From NCBI GenBank assembly GCA_039621445.1, contig CP154957.1, positions 43,254,212 to 43,318,211 of the forward strand: a stretch of DNA of 64,000 nt, read 5' to 3'. This document shows, piece by piece, positions 12,465 to 25,677 of this stretch. The translations under genes were made by a program, and so were the position numbers. The first letter of the stretch is position 1. Every line of letters starts with the position of its first letter. This stretch comes from Euglena gracilis (lineage: Eukaryota > Euglenida > Euglenophyceae > Euglenales). The notes under the pieces are model-generated. The model had not been told where the DNA came from. It did no database searches and saw only the letters and a list, made by a program, of their open reading frames with translations.

Positions 12465-12615
12465 TGGCGCCTCCGCGGAGGCTCCGCACAGCCTCCGCAG
12501 AGGGTCCGGTAACTAGCCCCCGGGGAGGCTCAGGTAACCGACAGGGGGCAGGGTATTAAGTGAGCGGGGAGGGGTGGGTCTGGACGTCCTTCCCCCTGGA
12601 GGGGGGGGGGGTCGG
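12465..12615. repeat. CCTCCGCGGAGG-type palindromic repeat (copy 1)
   Basis: Short inverted words GCCTCCGCGGAGGC, GCCTCCGCAGAGG and CCGGTAAC alternate. The same word set occurs at 24.55-24.70 and 24.84-24.96 kb, so this is a dispersed family. Confidence 0.75.
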
Positions 12616-13690
12616 ACCATCCCCCCTTCCCCCATGTGCAAAAAATTTTCGGCACAAAATGCCGAATTGCCTGAAATGCTGGACCAAAATGCCCAAAAAA
12701 ATGGCGTAAGCTGGTCCAGAACAGGTGGTCCAGAAAAGCACAAAATACCCTGATTGATCCGATATGGATGAAATTAACCTAAACTGACACAAAATGGCTC
12801 GAACATGAACCAAATTTACCCAAATTGGTCTCAAAGAGGACTGCAACGAAATATACAGAAAAATGGAAAGTTGAAATGGAGATGGATCTATCCATGCTTT
12901 AAACCTGGGCCTTATTGGGCTTTATGCCCCAAAAAGCTTGCTTGCAGGTGGCAAAAAGTTTACCAAAAGCGTTCACATTATTATAGTGAGCCTTCAAATA
13001 CATTTGTCCAGATCTAGCAATTTTTTTTTGCACTGCACTCAATAATATTTGCACTTATTACTAAAGATTTTTGCATTCCATCCTTCTATATTTGCTCAGT
13101 GGTCAAAACCTCACGTACATCAATTCCATCAGGGGGGGGGGGGGCAAATGGCAAATGCGCAATCCTGGCCTTAGAAAAATTCCACAAACTCTGAGGAAAA
13201 AAATGTTTAAACATAAAAAACCAAAATTACTCAAACAGACACTCAAAAATGGCACCAGTTTTAAAGAAGACATATGGAAATGTGAGGGAATTTTCATTTT
13301 CAAAAATGAAAAAAATGGGGGGGAAATCATATGCTTACCTTTCTGGCCATTTGTGCTGTGGAATATGCAAACAGATCGGCATACTGAGCAATGTGTAACA
13401 AAAAAGAATGAAAACCAAAGGGTAAACATGAAAAAGGAAAAAGGAATCACACCAGAAGACGTCTTTGTCGAAGCACCAGCATCGTCACTGCTTTTGGGGG
13501 GATGGGCATCAAGAGAACTGTCACCAAAACATTTTCCCTCACTTTATGCACCTCAGACAACCACCTCCCACCCAAAACATTTTCTTAGGCGGCCAAACTC
13601 ACGCTTAACATGCTTGGCTTGGGCCTTTTGCGAAATATTGCGTAAATTTCATTTTTTTTCTGACAATTGTGATATTCAGATCAGGGAGTT
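12616..13690. other. Anonymous sequence
   Basis: No gene recognised. A 248-codon frame (13071-13817, +) runs through a G12 run and the GGCTGG repeat and is not convincing as a protein. A stretch near 13435-13495 has better composition but no family assignment. Confidence 0.3.
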
Positions 13691-14160
13691 TCTTAAGGAC
13701 CCCCCTGGGGGGGGGCCAGCCTCCAGCTGGCAAAAAGGCTGCTGGCTGGAAATGAGCTGCTGGCTGGACGGCTCCCCCGGGGGGGGGGGGGGGTGGGGGG
13801 GGGGGGGGCTGGGCTGAGCTGGTCGAGGAAAAACAAAATTTTCTGACACATTTTTGCCATTTTCGGCATTTTGATGGGTGGAGCTAGATCAAGGCTAGGG
13901 GGCTGTGATGGAGGGGCTGTGATGAGGGGAAAAAATGCAGGGATAGGTGAGCAGGGCAGCCCAGTTGGCTGGCCAGCCTGCGGGCCGGCTAGCCCGGCCT
14001 TCGGCCGGCTGGCCCGGCCTCCGGCCGGGCTGGACCCGACTTTATTTCACGCGCCCCTTCGGGGGGGGGGGTCCCAGCCCGAATTTGGGCTGCGGGCTGG
14101 ATTTGAGCTGCTGGCTGGCTGGACCCCCCGGGGGTAGGGTCGGGGTAGGGTACCCTCCGG
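13690..14160. repeat. CTGGCTGG / CCGGCC-rich palindromic repeat
   Basis: Starts with AAGGACCCCCCTGGGGGG and continues in words GCTGCTGGCTGG, GGCCGGCTGGCC and GGGCTGG with G-runs. Related stretches lie at 24.09-24.16, 29.83, 32.36-32.44, 54.38-54.43 and 61.49-61.56 kb. The last two long versions share the lead-in GAGGCTGGAAAATTTGGGC. Confidence 0.75.
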
Positions 14161-17100
14161 CTTAAGAAATTCCCTGATTCAGATCTTCGAATTCAAATAA
14201 CTTCTGCCCAAAACCATTCCATGCCAATGGGCCGCTGGGTGGTACTTGAACATTCTTGCTGTGGTGCGTGCTCTGGAGGAAGACACCTACATTTATGTGC
14301 CCAAACTGTCCAAGTCCTAACTTTCATTTCCGTTTCCTGGGGTCCAGAGCACACCATAAAAGCGAGACTAAGCCCTACACCATGCACTGCACCTGTCTTT
14401 GAAAATTTGTTGGTTCACTTGAGCAGTTGCGCAAGCGGACCACATGCACAGTTTTTCAACTGGAGTGTGCGCAACTGTGCAAGTGGTCCAGCTGCAACTG
14501 TGCACGTGATCTGCTTTCACAACTCGTTTGTGCAACTGTGGGAGGATGCCTGTCGCGCGCGCAGCCAAACCCTTGGCCGACTAATCCTCACCCTAACCCT
14601 ACGCCTTCAATAACACCAGGGTGCCTCATACTGCCCCAGGGAAGTCTAATACCCCCGGGGTGTTGAACTTCCCATGCCATATATGTAGATGTTATGCTAT
14701 AAATATATATAATAATACATTGCACTATATTGTTTTTTAATATATTCTTAAAAATGTTTTTTTAAAAGAGCAAGCAATGGAAAGGTTACAAAGAAAACAA
14801 ATACAAAAAGTTTGCAATATCCCTATTTTTCCTGTTTCTGCTGTTTTTTTTTGTATTTTGATCAGTAATTAAACAAAGTGGGTCCACCAGCCAAAAGCCT
14901 CTTTCATGCCAAGGGGTTTACAAAGACCCGGGGGAGGGGCGTCCATCCGTCCTGCTGGAAAGAAAGAGCAACTGCTGGGTGGACCACCCGGAAGGCGGGA
15001 GGTGTAAATGGGGTGGTTGCTGAGCTCTGATCTCTTTATGCAGTGTGTAGAGTAAGTTGAAATAAATTCAGTCGGTCTACGCAATTCAAATTTTTCGATA
15101 TGAACTGATTCCACCCCGGGAATTTGTCTCAGGGCAAATATCCATGTGGTGCCCCCTCGTTAAACAGCTCTACATGAGCCAAAATTTGCATCTGTAATTT
15201 GCTGCATTTTTTTTCGACCAGATTTTCGGCCATTTGGCGAACTTGGCCGCCTAAGATCATTTATTGCAGGGTTGTAAGTTCCCTTGAATTTGCCTTTCCC
15301 TTTTCTTTGCCGTTATTATGTCACGAAAAGGGCCAAATTTGTGACTTTGTCCAAAAAAAATAAGACCCCTCCAAAGATAAGGGCCCACTGGCGCCTGAGA
15401 AGCGCCAGGGACGGTGGGGGGGAAAAAAAAACTGAAAATTGCTGAAAAATACATTTTTGGGCAAAAAAATTGATAAGATTGTTTGTATTTTGGCATTTTT
15501 GAGACCTAAAAATATTGTGAAATGTTTAGAGCAACACACGGTGTGAAGCACCTTGGGAAAACATTGGGCACTTTTTGGAACCTAAAAATAATCTTTTGGA
15601 GTTCAAAAAAAAAAAAAAAAAATAAGACCCCCCAAAACAGGACTCCCTGGAGGTTTCCAGCAACGATCCAAAAAGCAGAAGCTGATTATATTTGGGGGGG
15701 TTGCTGCTGCCCAATGTGCCAACTACTGCATCCCTTTGGATTCTCAAATGACACAGGTCAGGGATCCCTCACTTCACACTGCCTCTGCATAACAAGAATG
15801 ATGAATAAATGACAACAAAATGCACCAGGTGGAATTCTAAGTGTGACACATTCGAGGTTTTCCTAGAAACACTAAGACATTGGCCATGAGCAAAAGGTTG
15901 AAAAGAGTGACGCTCAAAATCATCATCATTCTCAACCAAGCTTGGTAAAGGGGCCTGAGATCAAGAATCGTTCGCCGATCAAGTGCTTTCCTCCAAATGG
16001 ACAAATGTGCGTGTTTGCGCATAATTCGCCAGGGCATTTTACTTGAATAAACATTTTTATTGGTGTGCATACATGGATCCCCTCAATTAAATGCCCGCTG
16101 ATTATATAAATACAGAGGGTGTTGAATGCTCGATGAGCCCACTGAAGCATCACACACTTTCTGTTGCTTGTCAAATATAGCCATATTCTTTATAACAAAT
16201 CAATGAAAAGTATGGCACATATAAAGCTCCCCGGTATAAGTGTGGTGATGTGCATCTGCGTGTGACAGAGGGAGGGGAAATGCAATGTTTGCTGACGGTG
16301 CAGGGTGGTGAGTGGATTTCATGTGTACGTCATTGAAATAGGGGGAAACCCCTTTTAATTTTGAGAGTGCCAATGTTCTATGCCGACACAACTTTCATTT
16401 GTATTTCCTAATCTGACTAAAACCACAATACACATTTGATGAGGTCAAGAAGTCCTTCACCCGTCCTTGATTGAGAACACAGCACACCTTGCCTGTGCGG
16501 TCCGGAGTGAGCCTCCTCCATGGACGCGTTGGTGCCAATGGGGCATCATGGAACCAAGTTGTGTTTCGTGGATAATCCCCACCCATCCCATGGCCAGTCT
16601 TTGGGCCCAAACACCTAATTTCATGGACAGACGGCTGGGAACAACATAATGCCCCCAAATGTGGTCGGTTTTTGCCGACTTTTTCTCTCTGAAGCCTTCA
16701 ATTCTGAAGCCCTCGATTCTGAGTGCTCCCAGCAACCCAATTTTAATTTGGGAAAAGCTTGAGGAAAAGCACTACTCTCCCCCGTCCAAGAGTTCGTAAT
16801 ATTCCATGAATATGTTGATGGCACAAGCGCGTGCCATGTGTCTCAGGGGGGAGGGAGAAGGTAATACAATGAGGAGCTTCTGAGAAAAATATGCCTGAAA
16901 AAGCCAAAAGGGAGCCAAATTGACCAACAATGTAGTCTAGATTTTAAAAAAGCATAAAGCACCTGGCCATGATTTGGCAAATCAGAGAGGGTCGGGATAG
17001 GTGTTTGCTTGTGTCCAGCTCCTCTCGGACCTTCTGCTCCACCTTGAGAAAAAATAGCAATAACATTTAAAAGAAGAAAACACATTTTCAGTTTGAATTT

Positions 17101-18480
17101 CTTTTTGCCAAAGCAGACAGAGATCACCATAAGATTCCATCTTAAAGGGAGTTTCTGAAAGACCATTGTACAAAAACAAAAATGCTTTATGGAGGTCTGG
17201 CCTAACAGAGGTTGCTCACTGGTGGGCCTGCCTTGTTCAATTACTGATAGAAATATAAAAACAAAAAAAAAGAAGAAACATAAAAAAACAGGGAATGGCA
17301 ACCTTTGTAATTTGTCTTCCTTGAAGCCTTTCCATTCTCTGTTTGAAAAAATAATAATACCCCCCAACGTAAACAACCTGTTGCTTATGTTTGGGTTTCT
17401 GAAAACTGGCCCTATGGGGCGGTGATAACTTAGATGGCCATTAAGACACGTAAAACTTTCGCCAAAGAAAACCGGGACCGTACACCGGTTCGCCAAGAAA
17501 ACCGGGACCTTCAATGCTTGCTTGATAACACCAGCCCGGAACGACATGTGCAAATTGCACAGCCTTTCCTGTGCACCAGCTCATGTGGAACACCCCAGGC
17601 TTCGATGTAAGGGTCAGGTGGGGGATTGGACCCCTGGTCCAGGGGGGGGGGGGGGGCACGCCCTCCCACCTCAACGGTGGTGTGGCCCCGGTGACCAATT
17701 TTCGGCCGAGCGCAAAGCGAAAAAAAAGCGAAAAAATTTTTTTCCCCAAAGCAACCAAAAAGTGGGCACTTTTTGGGCAAAAATTTGCCAAAAATGCAAA
17801 ATAACCCCCGCACACCTCATGTCACACATTGCACAGCACTATTGTGCACACCTGCATATGATCTGACCTCCAATTGAGTGCACATATGCACGCTAAGAAG
17901 GTAAATTTGTGCGCATATGCACACAATCTGACCATCAGTGTGGCACATGCCTCGGGGCTGACACTCAGAGGACCAACCGTGTCACGCCGTCTTCGCCGCA
18001 AACCCCCCAGTGGCTGCAGTGCCATGAGTCGGCCATGGAAGGACTGCAATACACTTTTCAGGTGTCAAGAATGCAGACGGGGAGGGGGACAAAAATGGAC
18101 CCTCGAAAAACACGACACAAAAAAACACAAAATGAAGGCAAATTATGTAAATTGCATATAAAATCCTTCAGGAGCTTCCCTCCTGGAATGTGCATTTTCT
18201 GCTGGAGGACTTGGAATTTTTTTCACCTTCTTTTGGGGGGACACTTTTTTCATCAAAGAAGTATTTTGATCAGACTTTGAGACACCTTGATTCAAATTAT
18301 GCAAATTGTTGGCCAGGAAGTCCAAAAATGACAGATTTTTACAAGAAGTTTGGTGTCGGGAAAAGGTCTCAGGTCTTAGTTTTGTATCAGTCCAAAAAAA
18401 AGAATTTTTCCAGTAGAAAAATTATCAGCAAAAAAAAACAGGCAATTTCCAGGGGGAACAAACACAAAACAAAACACAAA
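14161..18480. other. Anonymous region with GTGCGCA / GCAACTGTGCA inverted words
   Basis: No gene assigned. At 14420-14545 the words GCAACTGTGCA and GTGCGCAACTG recur in both orientations. At 17540-17575 and 17820-17945 GTGCAAATTGCAC and GTGCACATATGCAC palindromes recur. At 17630-17660 there is a 16-G run. A short shared sentence GCTGAGCTC...ATCTCTTTAT occurs at about 15015-15040, and again near 49130 (inverted) and 58230. Confidence 0.4.
18085..18255. repeat. Dispersed repeat, GGACCCTC...CTGGAGGACTT family (copy 1)
   Basis: Shares the ordered phrases ATGGACCCTC, a run of A-rich CACAAAA words, and ACTGGAGAGGACTT (here GCTGGAGGACTT) with 23105-23345. The last part is shared with 22120-22215. 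Non-coding. Confidence 0.65.
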
Positions 18481-21097
18481 CTTAGGCGGTGCATCTCGCA
18501 CTTAAACTTTTTTCTTTGTTGATGTGCGCAATTGCGCACATCGACATTTTTTACGATTTCCTTGAACCGACAACTGTACCTGGTGAAATGGCAACATGTA
18601 AGATGCACACCTCACGATACAGACAGATTAAGAAACACAAAAGTCTCAAACTCTCATTCTAATGAGCTGTCTGGTACGTCTGCAGCGACAGATTGGTGTT
18701 GGCATCTGTGAAACAGGTGGGTTGTGCACCCTGGCTGTTATGACTATAGGGTTTGGCGTGTCCCTGCTGTCTGTGATTACTGGGTGATGCACACCAATTT
18801 GATGGGGACCAACGATCCACCATTTTGGAAAATGTGATGTACAGGTAAATTAGACGACGATTTGTGGCATCAAAAAACCTTTCCAGAACTCAGCTGCCAC
18901 CAGACAGATCAGGCTCTGGAAGGAAAGGTTGGGGCAAGGATTTTGAATGGGTACCGTTTGCAATGTGTGCAAAGAGTGGTGGCTTGAAAATTTACCTTCG
19001 TTTTACCTCCGTATTATGGGGTGCACTTCATCCTTAAAGGTTGACGTGCGCATTTGCGCACACCGACCATTGTGTGTGCAAAACTTTGAAACTATTGTGT
19101 GGTGACGAAATTCTGGTTTTTATGTTAATGTGAAACGTGCAGTAGAACACACTATGTGACAGCAAAAAATCTGTCCTCTCCAAGGGCAAGTCTTGCATGT
19201 CTTCTCTCCAACTCAAAAGTCCGATCATATTCGCGCCATCAGTTTGGGAGTTGTGCGGGAGGGATTGATGACGCGTAACCCCCCGTGATCGTTGGACAAT
19301 TTTCTTCAAAAAAATGACGACTTCCAATATTTCAAAATTACATGTGTGCAACCTTTCTGTTGCCTCGGCCGTGAATCTTATTTCCGTTTTTGCCACAATG
19401 ATGCCTCGTTCTCCAATCAGAAAACGGGCAACCTACCACTTTTTGTGCACAATATCAGGGTGCTGAGTCCTAATACTTTCACGCAATTCAACCAGGTGCA
19501 AACAGTAAATATTATTTCCCTCAAGAACGATGAGTTTTGCGGCCACATTTAAGACGCTCCCCTTTTCCATTGTTTCCATGGACCAGAAGCTTGCCCCCCC
19601 CAGTCTGCCGTCCGGTTGTGGGGGATAACAATGCCACCTCGGCGGCTGTTGCTGAACCGGGGGGTTAATGATGGCCTTGCGGATGCTTAAATGCAACCCT
19701 CTATCATCACCTGATGTGCCTGGTGCTGCAAAACACAAGCCAGGGGGAAAGTGGCAGGGGTTTTCGAGGGCCACCTCTTGCCCAAACGATGCCGTTGCAT
19801 GTGTGCCACGACGTGCGAGCGGGGGACCACCTACTAGAGGTCTACAGTCTCCACATGTACCTGGACCGGTCACTCAGCCAGAAGAGGCCCAGAAAAAAGC
19901 CCCATGATTGAGGAGAGTGTTTGGCAGCTCACCGACCACGTGTGTAAAAATGGACGTCGTCGGAGTGCAAAACGGCGCACCATGACGATGTGCGCATTTG
20001 TGCACACCAACCACGATAGCAAAATTCAGACAGAACACATCAAACACGACCCCAAACACCACCTGCAATGGCTCCTTCGGTGTGCAGTTAATTCAGGTTT
20101 GAAAATGTGCAAACGCCGACCACGTGTTTCATTCCGACCTGATACTTGACACATGTGTTTTTTCAGTGCATTTCCATCTGTTTTCATAGCAAAGCTGCGT
20201 GGTAAGCCCTTCCAGTTATTGTTGTTTCAAAAGGCTCAAGGCAGCGAGGTCTGTTTATGTGCCAGGATACTTGCGCACACGCTGTCGATGTGTGCATTTG
20301 CACAAACCGACCTCATCTTCTTCCCCGAAATCACGATATTTGTCACATCACTCTCAATATTGTGAATTATGGGGCGTTCTTCGGGGAACCATTGAATGGT
20401 CGATGTGCGCAATTACGCACATCGACCTTCTTCCTTAGTTCAAAACATGGCTGTAATAAATCACTCCATCGAAATTTGTGTGATCCCCTCTCCTGTTTCA
20501 TCATGACACAATTTGGCCGGACTCATCCCTGCTGAAAGTTCGGCGTGGACTCGCGGCCCTTCCCTCCCCTTCGGACCACTTTCCTTCACCCTGCATGGGC
20601 CTCAACAAAGTTCCCGGGCACACCTTCCTTTCTGCGTTCTTGGCCGGCGGTGTGATTGGGCCCACCCTGCCCCCCCCCCCCGTCTTTGTTCCCCGCGCTC
20701 CGGCAGACGTACAAAAACACAATTCCGAGGCCAGCAAAAAAAAGTGCGTCAAATCCCCTGGAGGGAGCCAGCCAGGGTCGCCACCAGCCGGCGAAGAGAG
20801 CCGCATCGCACAAAAAGGGGGGAGGCGGTACCGGCATTTTGGTGTTTTTGTCGGTGTTTTTCCACTTTGGGGGGATAGGTCCGGGGGGTTTCTTGGCATT
20901 CAGACCTCAAGAAAACAGCAAACACAAACACATAACTCCCGGAAGAGCCGGTGCCCCGCGCGTATTTTGTCCAATCCTGTTGCCTCTCGCCCTCACCCCT
21001 TGCAACGCCTTCGCCCAAATCAAAAAAAAAAATGGTCGGTGTGCGAAAATGCGCAAACCGACCAAAAAAAGCTTAAGTGCGAGATGCGCCGCCTAAG
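18481..21097. mobile_element. 2.6-kb inverted-repeat element with GTGCGCA palindromes
   Basis: The left end starts CTTAGGCGGTGCATCTCGCA. The right end is its inverted copy (one mismatch), finishing GCGCCGCCTAAG at 21097. The match continues inward through CACTTAA and a T-run to a GTGCGCA palindrome. Between the ends the palindrome (consensus GTCGATGTGCGCAATT plus its complement) recurs near 18519-18545, 19039-19068, 19984-20012, 20284-20311, 20399-20427 and 21034-21063. A minus-strand 146-codon frame (19433-19873) lies inside, with no recognised family. No clear target duplication is visible in the A-rich flanks. It looks like a large non-autonomous or decayed DNA transposon. Confidence 0.7.
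19433..19873 (-). CDS. Unidentified ORF inside the 18.5-21.1 kb inverted-repeat element
   Basis: A frame of 146 codons from ATG to stop on the minus strand. The first half is Gly/Pro/Arg-rich with scattered Cys. The second half is more protein-like, with Ala-Ala-Lys-Leu-Ile-Val-Leu-Glu-Gly-Asn and a Leu/Ile/His helix ending in a basic tail. No family is recognised. Its placement between inverted ends makes it a possible cargo or degraded transposase exon, but composition alone cannot rule out chance. Confidence 0.25.
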   Translation of the reverse strand: MTGPGTCGDCRPLVGGPPLARRGTHATASFGQEVALENPCHFPPGLCFAAPGTSGDDRGLHLSIRKAIINPPVQQQPPRWHCYPPQPDGRLGGASFWSMETMEKGSVLNVAAKLIVLEGNNIYCLHLVELRESIRTQHPDIVHKKW

Positions 21098-24085
21098 AAA
21101 AAATAAACACAAAAAAGACATAACTTTTGCCAAAATTAAAAACACAAAAAAAACGCGTTTGAGCCCCCCCCCCCCCCTGCACAAGCCCTCCCCGCCCATG
21201 ATGGAGACCCCAAGCCAGAAGCACCAACGTTTAGCATCGAACCAAGGCACCCATGCATGTGGACAGATATCCTGCGTGCGCACTTGCGTGCGAGGTACCC
21301 TCGGTACCCCCCCTTCGTCTTCGCAGCCCCTATTTGAAACACCTGCCAACAAACACAGCGCAGAGATGCAGCCACTGTCCCAGGCACAACACCGGGCGGC
21401 TGAAGCCTTCACATTGGCCATAGAACAGAGGTCTTCTGGACGGGGTCGCGCGCAGGCGCCGACTGCGGGACCAGTTGTGGGGGCCATCGCCATGAGTCAG
21501 GGCAGTTTGGGTGCGTTCAGAACCCAGAGTTTGGGACGTTTCCACTGTGCAGCTCAATGAGATTTAAACCCCCTGTGTACAACGCTTCAGACGTGCGACT
21601 TTTCTCCTCAGAGACCAAAAGTCTGATTTTTAGATCCTGGAATACTCCCCTCCACAGACCTGGTTCTCGATTGCACGAAAAACGAACACCACTTGAAATC
21701 AGACTGCAAATTGCAAATTGGGTCCAGGATGAGGGCACCCTCGACGCAAAAAACTAAGCGTGCCATTGCCAATGGCCATTGTTTCTCGGAGTTTTTGGGC
21801 GCGTTTCGAACACGAGCTGTGCTGACCTCTTTAACGTGACAAAAAAACAGGGTGATTGGTGCACTTCTCAAGGTTCAAACTCCAAGACACTGCAGCCATG
21901 CTTGGGTAACACGTCCGAGGGTCGCCAGCGGCAGGAGTCTCAAACAGGGAAAACCGAAATAGACGTGCCACAAGTTTGCACGCACATGCGCCTGAATCAG
22001 AAAAAATTCTTAAATGCTTTCACAACCGTCCAAGGATATTTGGGGGTTGCGTATCGCTTCTTTGTCGCTTCTTTTCCTTTCTAATGACATTTTAATGAGA
22101 ATTTATGTAATGCAGCCAGTCAGAGGGTCCACTGGAGAGGACTTAGAAAAGAATTCACCTCCTCTGGGGAATTTTTCATTTGGCATGAAAATATCCAAAT
22201 TGTTGAAAAAAAATGCAGAGATGACAAAAAATATATAAACCCATACGCATAAACTTCGGGCCAAAATGAAATTTGTTTCATAGTCCAAAATTTTTTTCAC
22301 CTGAGGCCAAAAAAAAACACGTTAAGAAAACAGAAAAAAAACACAAAATTTTCCAAAATGCAAAAACATAAAAAAAATTCAAACGTTTGTATTTTCTCCA
22401 AGGGCGTTGCTTATATTTGGGGGATGGGTGACCGAGAAACACATCTGCGGCCATCATTCATTGAAGGTACAAGACTTCAAAAATTTTTGATACCACCCAC
22501 CTGTTTGACCGGAGGGGGGACCCCCTCCCCCCTTATGAAAGACCTCGGGCCAGTGGCTCCAGCGTTGTTCTGGAGGAATGAAAGACAGGTCCCATTGTAT
22601 CAGGGACTGCATCAGGAACAAGTTCCATTATATCAACGACTGTACCAAGGATAGTATCAAGGACAAGTTCCATTGTGTCAAAATGAGCTGAGATTGTAAA
22701 TGCTATTGCACATGTACTATGGCATTTTTTTTAACACATGTGTTTCTTTGTGCTGTTTTCAGCTATTTATGAACCATTATTAACCATTTATTAACCAAAA
22801 GAGAGGGCAAAAAAATTTCATCGCTATTTTCCCTGAAAACCACAGCGCAAAATTGAGCTTTTCAGTGTCGTGAACTCAAAATACCCAAACTGGGTTCTCA
22901 CTCTCAACTCCTGAATGTGTTGCCAAATTTGTTGGCTTGTAAATTTTTTCAGCGAAGACCTCAAGGAGAACATTTGCAAACATCGTAGTGCATACATTTA
23001 TCCGGCAGCGTCATAACTTTCAATCTTCAAAACTTCAAAACAAAACATGGGAACATTTTGTGAGAACAACTTCATTGAGATGGCTTGCTCATTGCAAGGT
23101 GGGGGGAGCACAACATGGACCCTCAAAAAAATGCGATACAAAAAAAAGCAAATAAACGAAAATAAGCGCCAAAAAAAGCACACACAAAAACGCAAATTGC
23201 TTGAAAAACCCTTTTAAAAAAAGAGCTCCCCCCCCCCCGGGATGTACACTTTTCCACTGGAGAGGACTTCGAAAATTTTTTGGCTCCACCGATTTTCATT
23301 TTGCATGAAAAAAACATTTTCTTGGCCAAAAAAAAATGCAAAAAATGACAAAACTTTGACAAAAATTTTGGTTTAGGGGGAAAACCAGGAAAACAAAACG
23401 AGAAATTTTCAACAAAGAGTCAAAAATATTTTCAACAAAAATCTAAAAATTGCCTCGAAAACAACATAAAAAAAAGCAAAAAAAAAAACATTTGTGTTTC
23501 CCCCCTGCTCATTGCAATTTTGAAGATCCCAGGATTTTCAAAGAATAATATTCTTTTTCCTTTGAAATACCTGCTTCCAACAATGGTTATAAATGACCAA
23601 CAACCACCTTTTGCAAAACACTCATAAGAACAGCCCTGAAACCATTTATAATTGATCAACCACCATGTGGTCCACATACAGCCTGGATCTCTGCTCCTAA
23701 AAAAAATCATCCACCCCAAAAATAAAATCTAAATCATGCTTGTTGATCCCAAATTCAATTCAATGCAAAATCAACCAAATTTCTTTAAAGTGCGGAACAA
23801 AGTTTGCATCATCGACCCTCCATTGGCTGACTGTAAAACGCATGCAACATAAAGCATACCGGCTGTATCTGGGGACGACAACCAGGATTCTCAAAAGCTG
23901 CAATTATGGTCGCAACACAAGGTAATGACAGGTTGATCTTGGACAGAACCAGGGTTCTGTCCTGAACTCAGCGTACCAAATACCGATTCAAACACAAATA
24001 ACTATTCAAAGAACGCAAATAAGCACAAAAAATGTAGCAGTTCAGTGCAAATAAGCCTCTTCACAAATCAGATGTTTTCTAAAGC
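21098..24085. other. Anonymous sequence with dispersed repeat copies
   Basis: No gene. Copies 2 and 3 of the GGACCCTC/CTGGAGAGGACTT repeat lie at 22120-22215 and 23105-23345. A frame at 23740-23925 (+) contains a Leu-His-Trp-Leu-x-Val phrase, reminiscent of the C-terminal end of LINE reverse transcriptases, but too short to claim. The (ATTGTATCA)-like phrases at 22595-22680 are a minor tandem repeat. Confidence 0.35.
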
Positions 24086-24544
24086 CAGAGGGGACCCCCC
24101 GGGGGGGGGTCAGCCAGGCAGCAGCTATTTGCCAGCCAGCAGCTGCCAGCTGGGCTTCCACCCTAAAAGTCTGCTGAAATCAAATTGGGACAATTCTGGT
24201 GCAACTGGTGTAAAACTCTTTGGCGCAGAACACCGAATTTGTTTGGGAAATGGGGGTCAAAAACTTTCAAAACGACTTGTGCTTTTTTGTGTGGGGTTTC
24301 ACCTCAAAATCTTGGCTGAATTGAGTGATTTTTTCCAAACCCAGCTGGATTTGGGATTTTTTTGCCTGTCTTTTGTCTCTGCCTTTTTTTGGCAACCAGA
24401 ACCTCTTCTTGGACCCCCCCCCCCAGGAAGGGGGGGACCCAATCAGCGCCCTTTCCAGCCAACACCTCCATCCAACCAGGGACCCCCCAAGGTAAAAGAA
24501 AAACCCCACTCTAAATTACGACTCAACCGCAAAAATGGAATCCT

Positions 24545-24965
24545 ACCTTTCTGGTTTCCTAGAAGAGCCTCCGCAGAGTCTTCTCGGAGCTTCCAGGTGT
24601 CCAGGCTCCGCGAGGGCTCTAAATAACCACTCTCAAGGAGGCTCGGTAATTAATTTGCAAGCAGCTCCGCGAAGGCTCCGCAGAGCCTCAGATAACCAGG
24701 CTGGAAGGCTCAATTTATCCAAAAAAAAACAACATAACAACGCTCAGGGGGAAAACTTTAATGCGAGTGTAAAAATCTTAACCCTGACCCTTCTCCATTT
24801 TGTGATGACCAGCAAAAAAATGGTGGGTGGTAACAAAATTGGTTTCCTAGAGGACCTCCGTGGAGCCTCCATGTAGCCAGGCTCCTCGGGGACCCTGTGT
24901 AACCAGGCTCCAGGTAACCAGCCTCCGCGGAGGTGCCGCAGAGCAGCAAATGACCAATAATCAGG
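24545..24965. repeat. CCTCCGCGGAGG-type palindromic repeat (copies 2 and 3)
   Basis: Two clusters (about 24570-24700 and 24845-24960) use the words GAGGCTCCGCAGAGCCTC, CCTCCGCGGAGG and ATAACCAGGCT. These are the vocabulary of 12465-12615. The two clusters begin with the same phrase, TTTCTAGAGGACCTCCGYGGAGCCTC-like, which suggests they bound one element of about 400 bp. Confidence 0.65.
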
Positions 24966-25304
24966 ATTCAAAATTTTCTGGGGCCGCAAAAACCGACCAG
25001 TCAGAGGATTGCTGAAATCAACGCGATTAATTGTGCAAAGTCATTACCTGGTTAGCTCCAACAAACGTGACCTGCAAAAAAAACAGACAAATTGTTATGA
25101 TTTGTTTGAAAGCACTCAACGATATGACAACATTGATAAAAAAAATTTGGGGGGGAAAGAAAAAATTTATCACCATGAACAATTTCTGGGCCGTCCAATG
25201 CCTGTCTTTCGTGAACATAAATTCCCCATACAATTTCAATTTCCTAAATTGTGTGCCAAACGAAATTGTAGCTTTCAAACATCATCATCATCAACAAAAA
25301 GCAA

Positions 25305-25312
25305 ACAAACAA

Positions 25313-25344
<32 letters not shown>

Positions 25345-25380
25345 ACGGATGGAGAGACAAGCAGACAGGGAGACAAGCAA
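25305..25380. repeat. (AAAC)n / (ACAG)n microsatellite
   Basis: Four-nucleotide tandem tract AACA then CAGA, fading into related ACAAGCAG phrases to about 25440. The open frames across it on both strands are repeat artefacts. Confidence 0.95.
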
Positions 25381-25677
25381 ACAACTGAACAAATGAACAA
25401 ACGGACGGGCAAACAATCGATGAACAAACAAATAACAACAACATTCCAATGTGACAGAAATGGTGTGGCGATCGTGGACGCCCTGGTCGGGGTTGCGGGT
25501 ACCAAAAAGCGAAAATGAAAGGAAAACTCCCCCAAAAAACTGCTGACAAAAAGAAACCCAAAGCTTGCCCTGGCATCCCTTTTCCAATCTTCACCCATTT
25601 TGGGCCCATTCTGCACCTCCCAGTCTTTGGCCATCTTGAAAGCAAAAAAAATACATTACTGCCCAGCCGCCCGAAAG

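Noticed and set aside
23740-23925. LINE reverse transcriptase C-terminal fragment (Leu-His-Trp-Leu-x-Val)
   Set aside because: Only about six residues match the recalled pattern; too short to annotate.
25244-25634. Cys/Leu/Ser/Val-rich membrane-protein-like frames on the minus strand
   Set aside because: They translate the (ACAG)n/(AAAC)n microsatellite.
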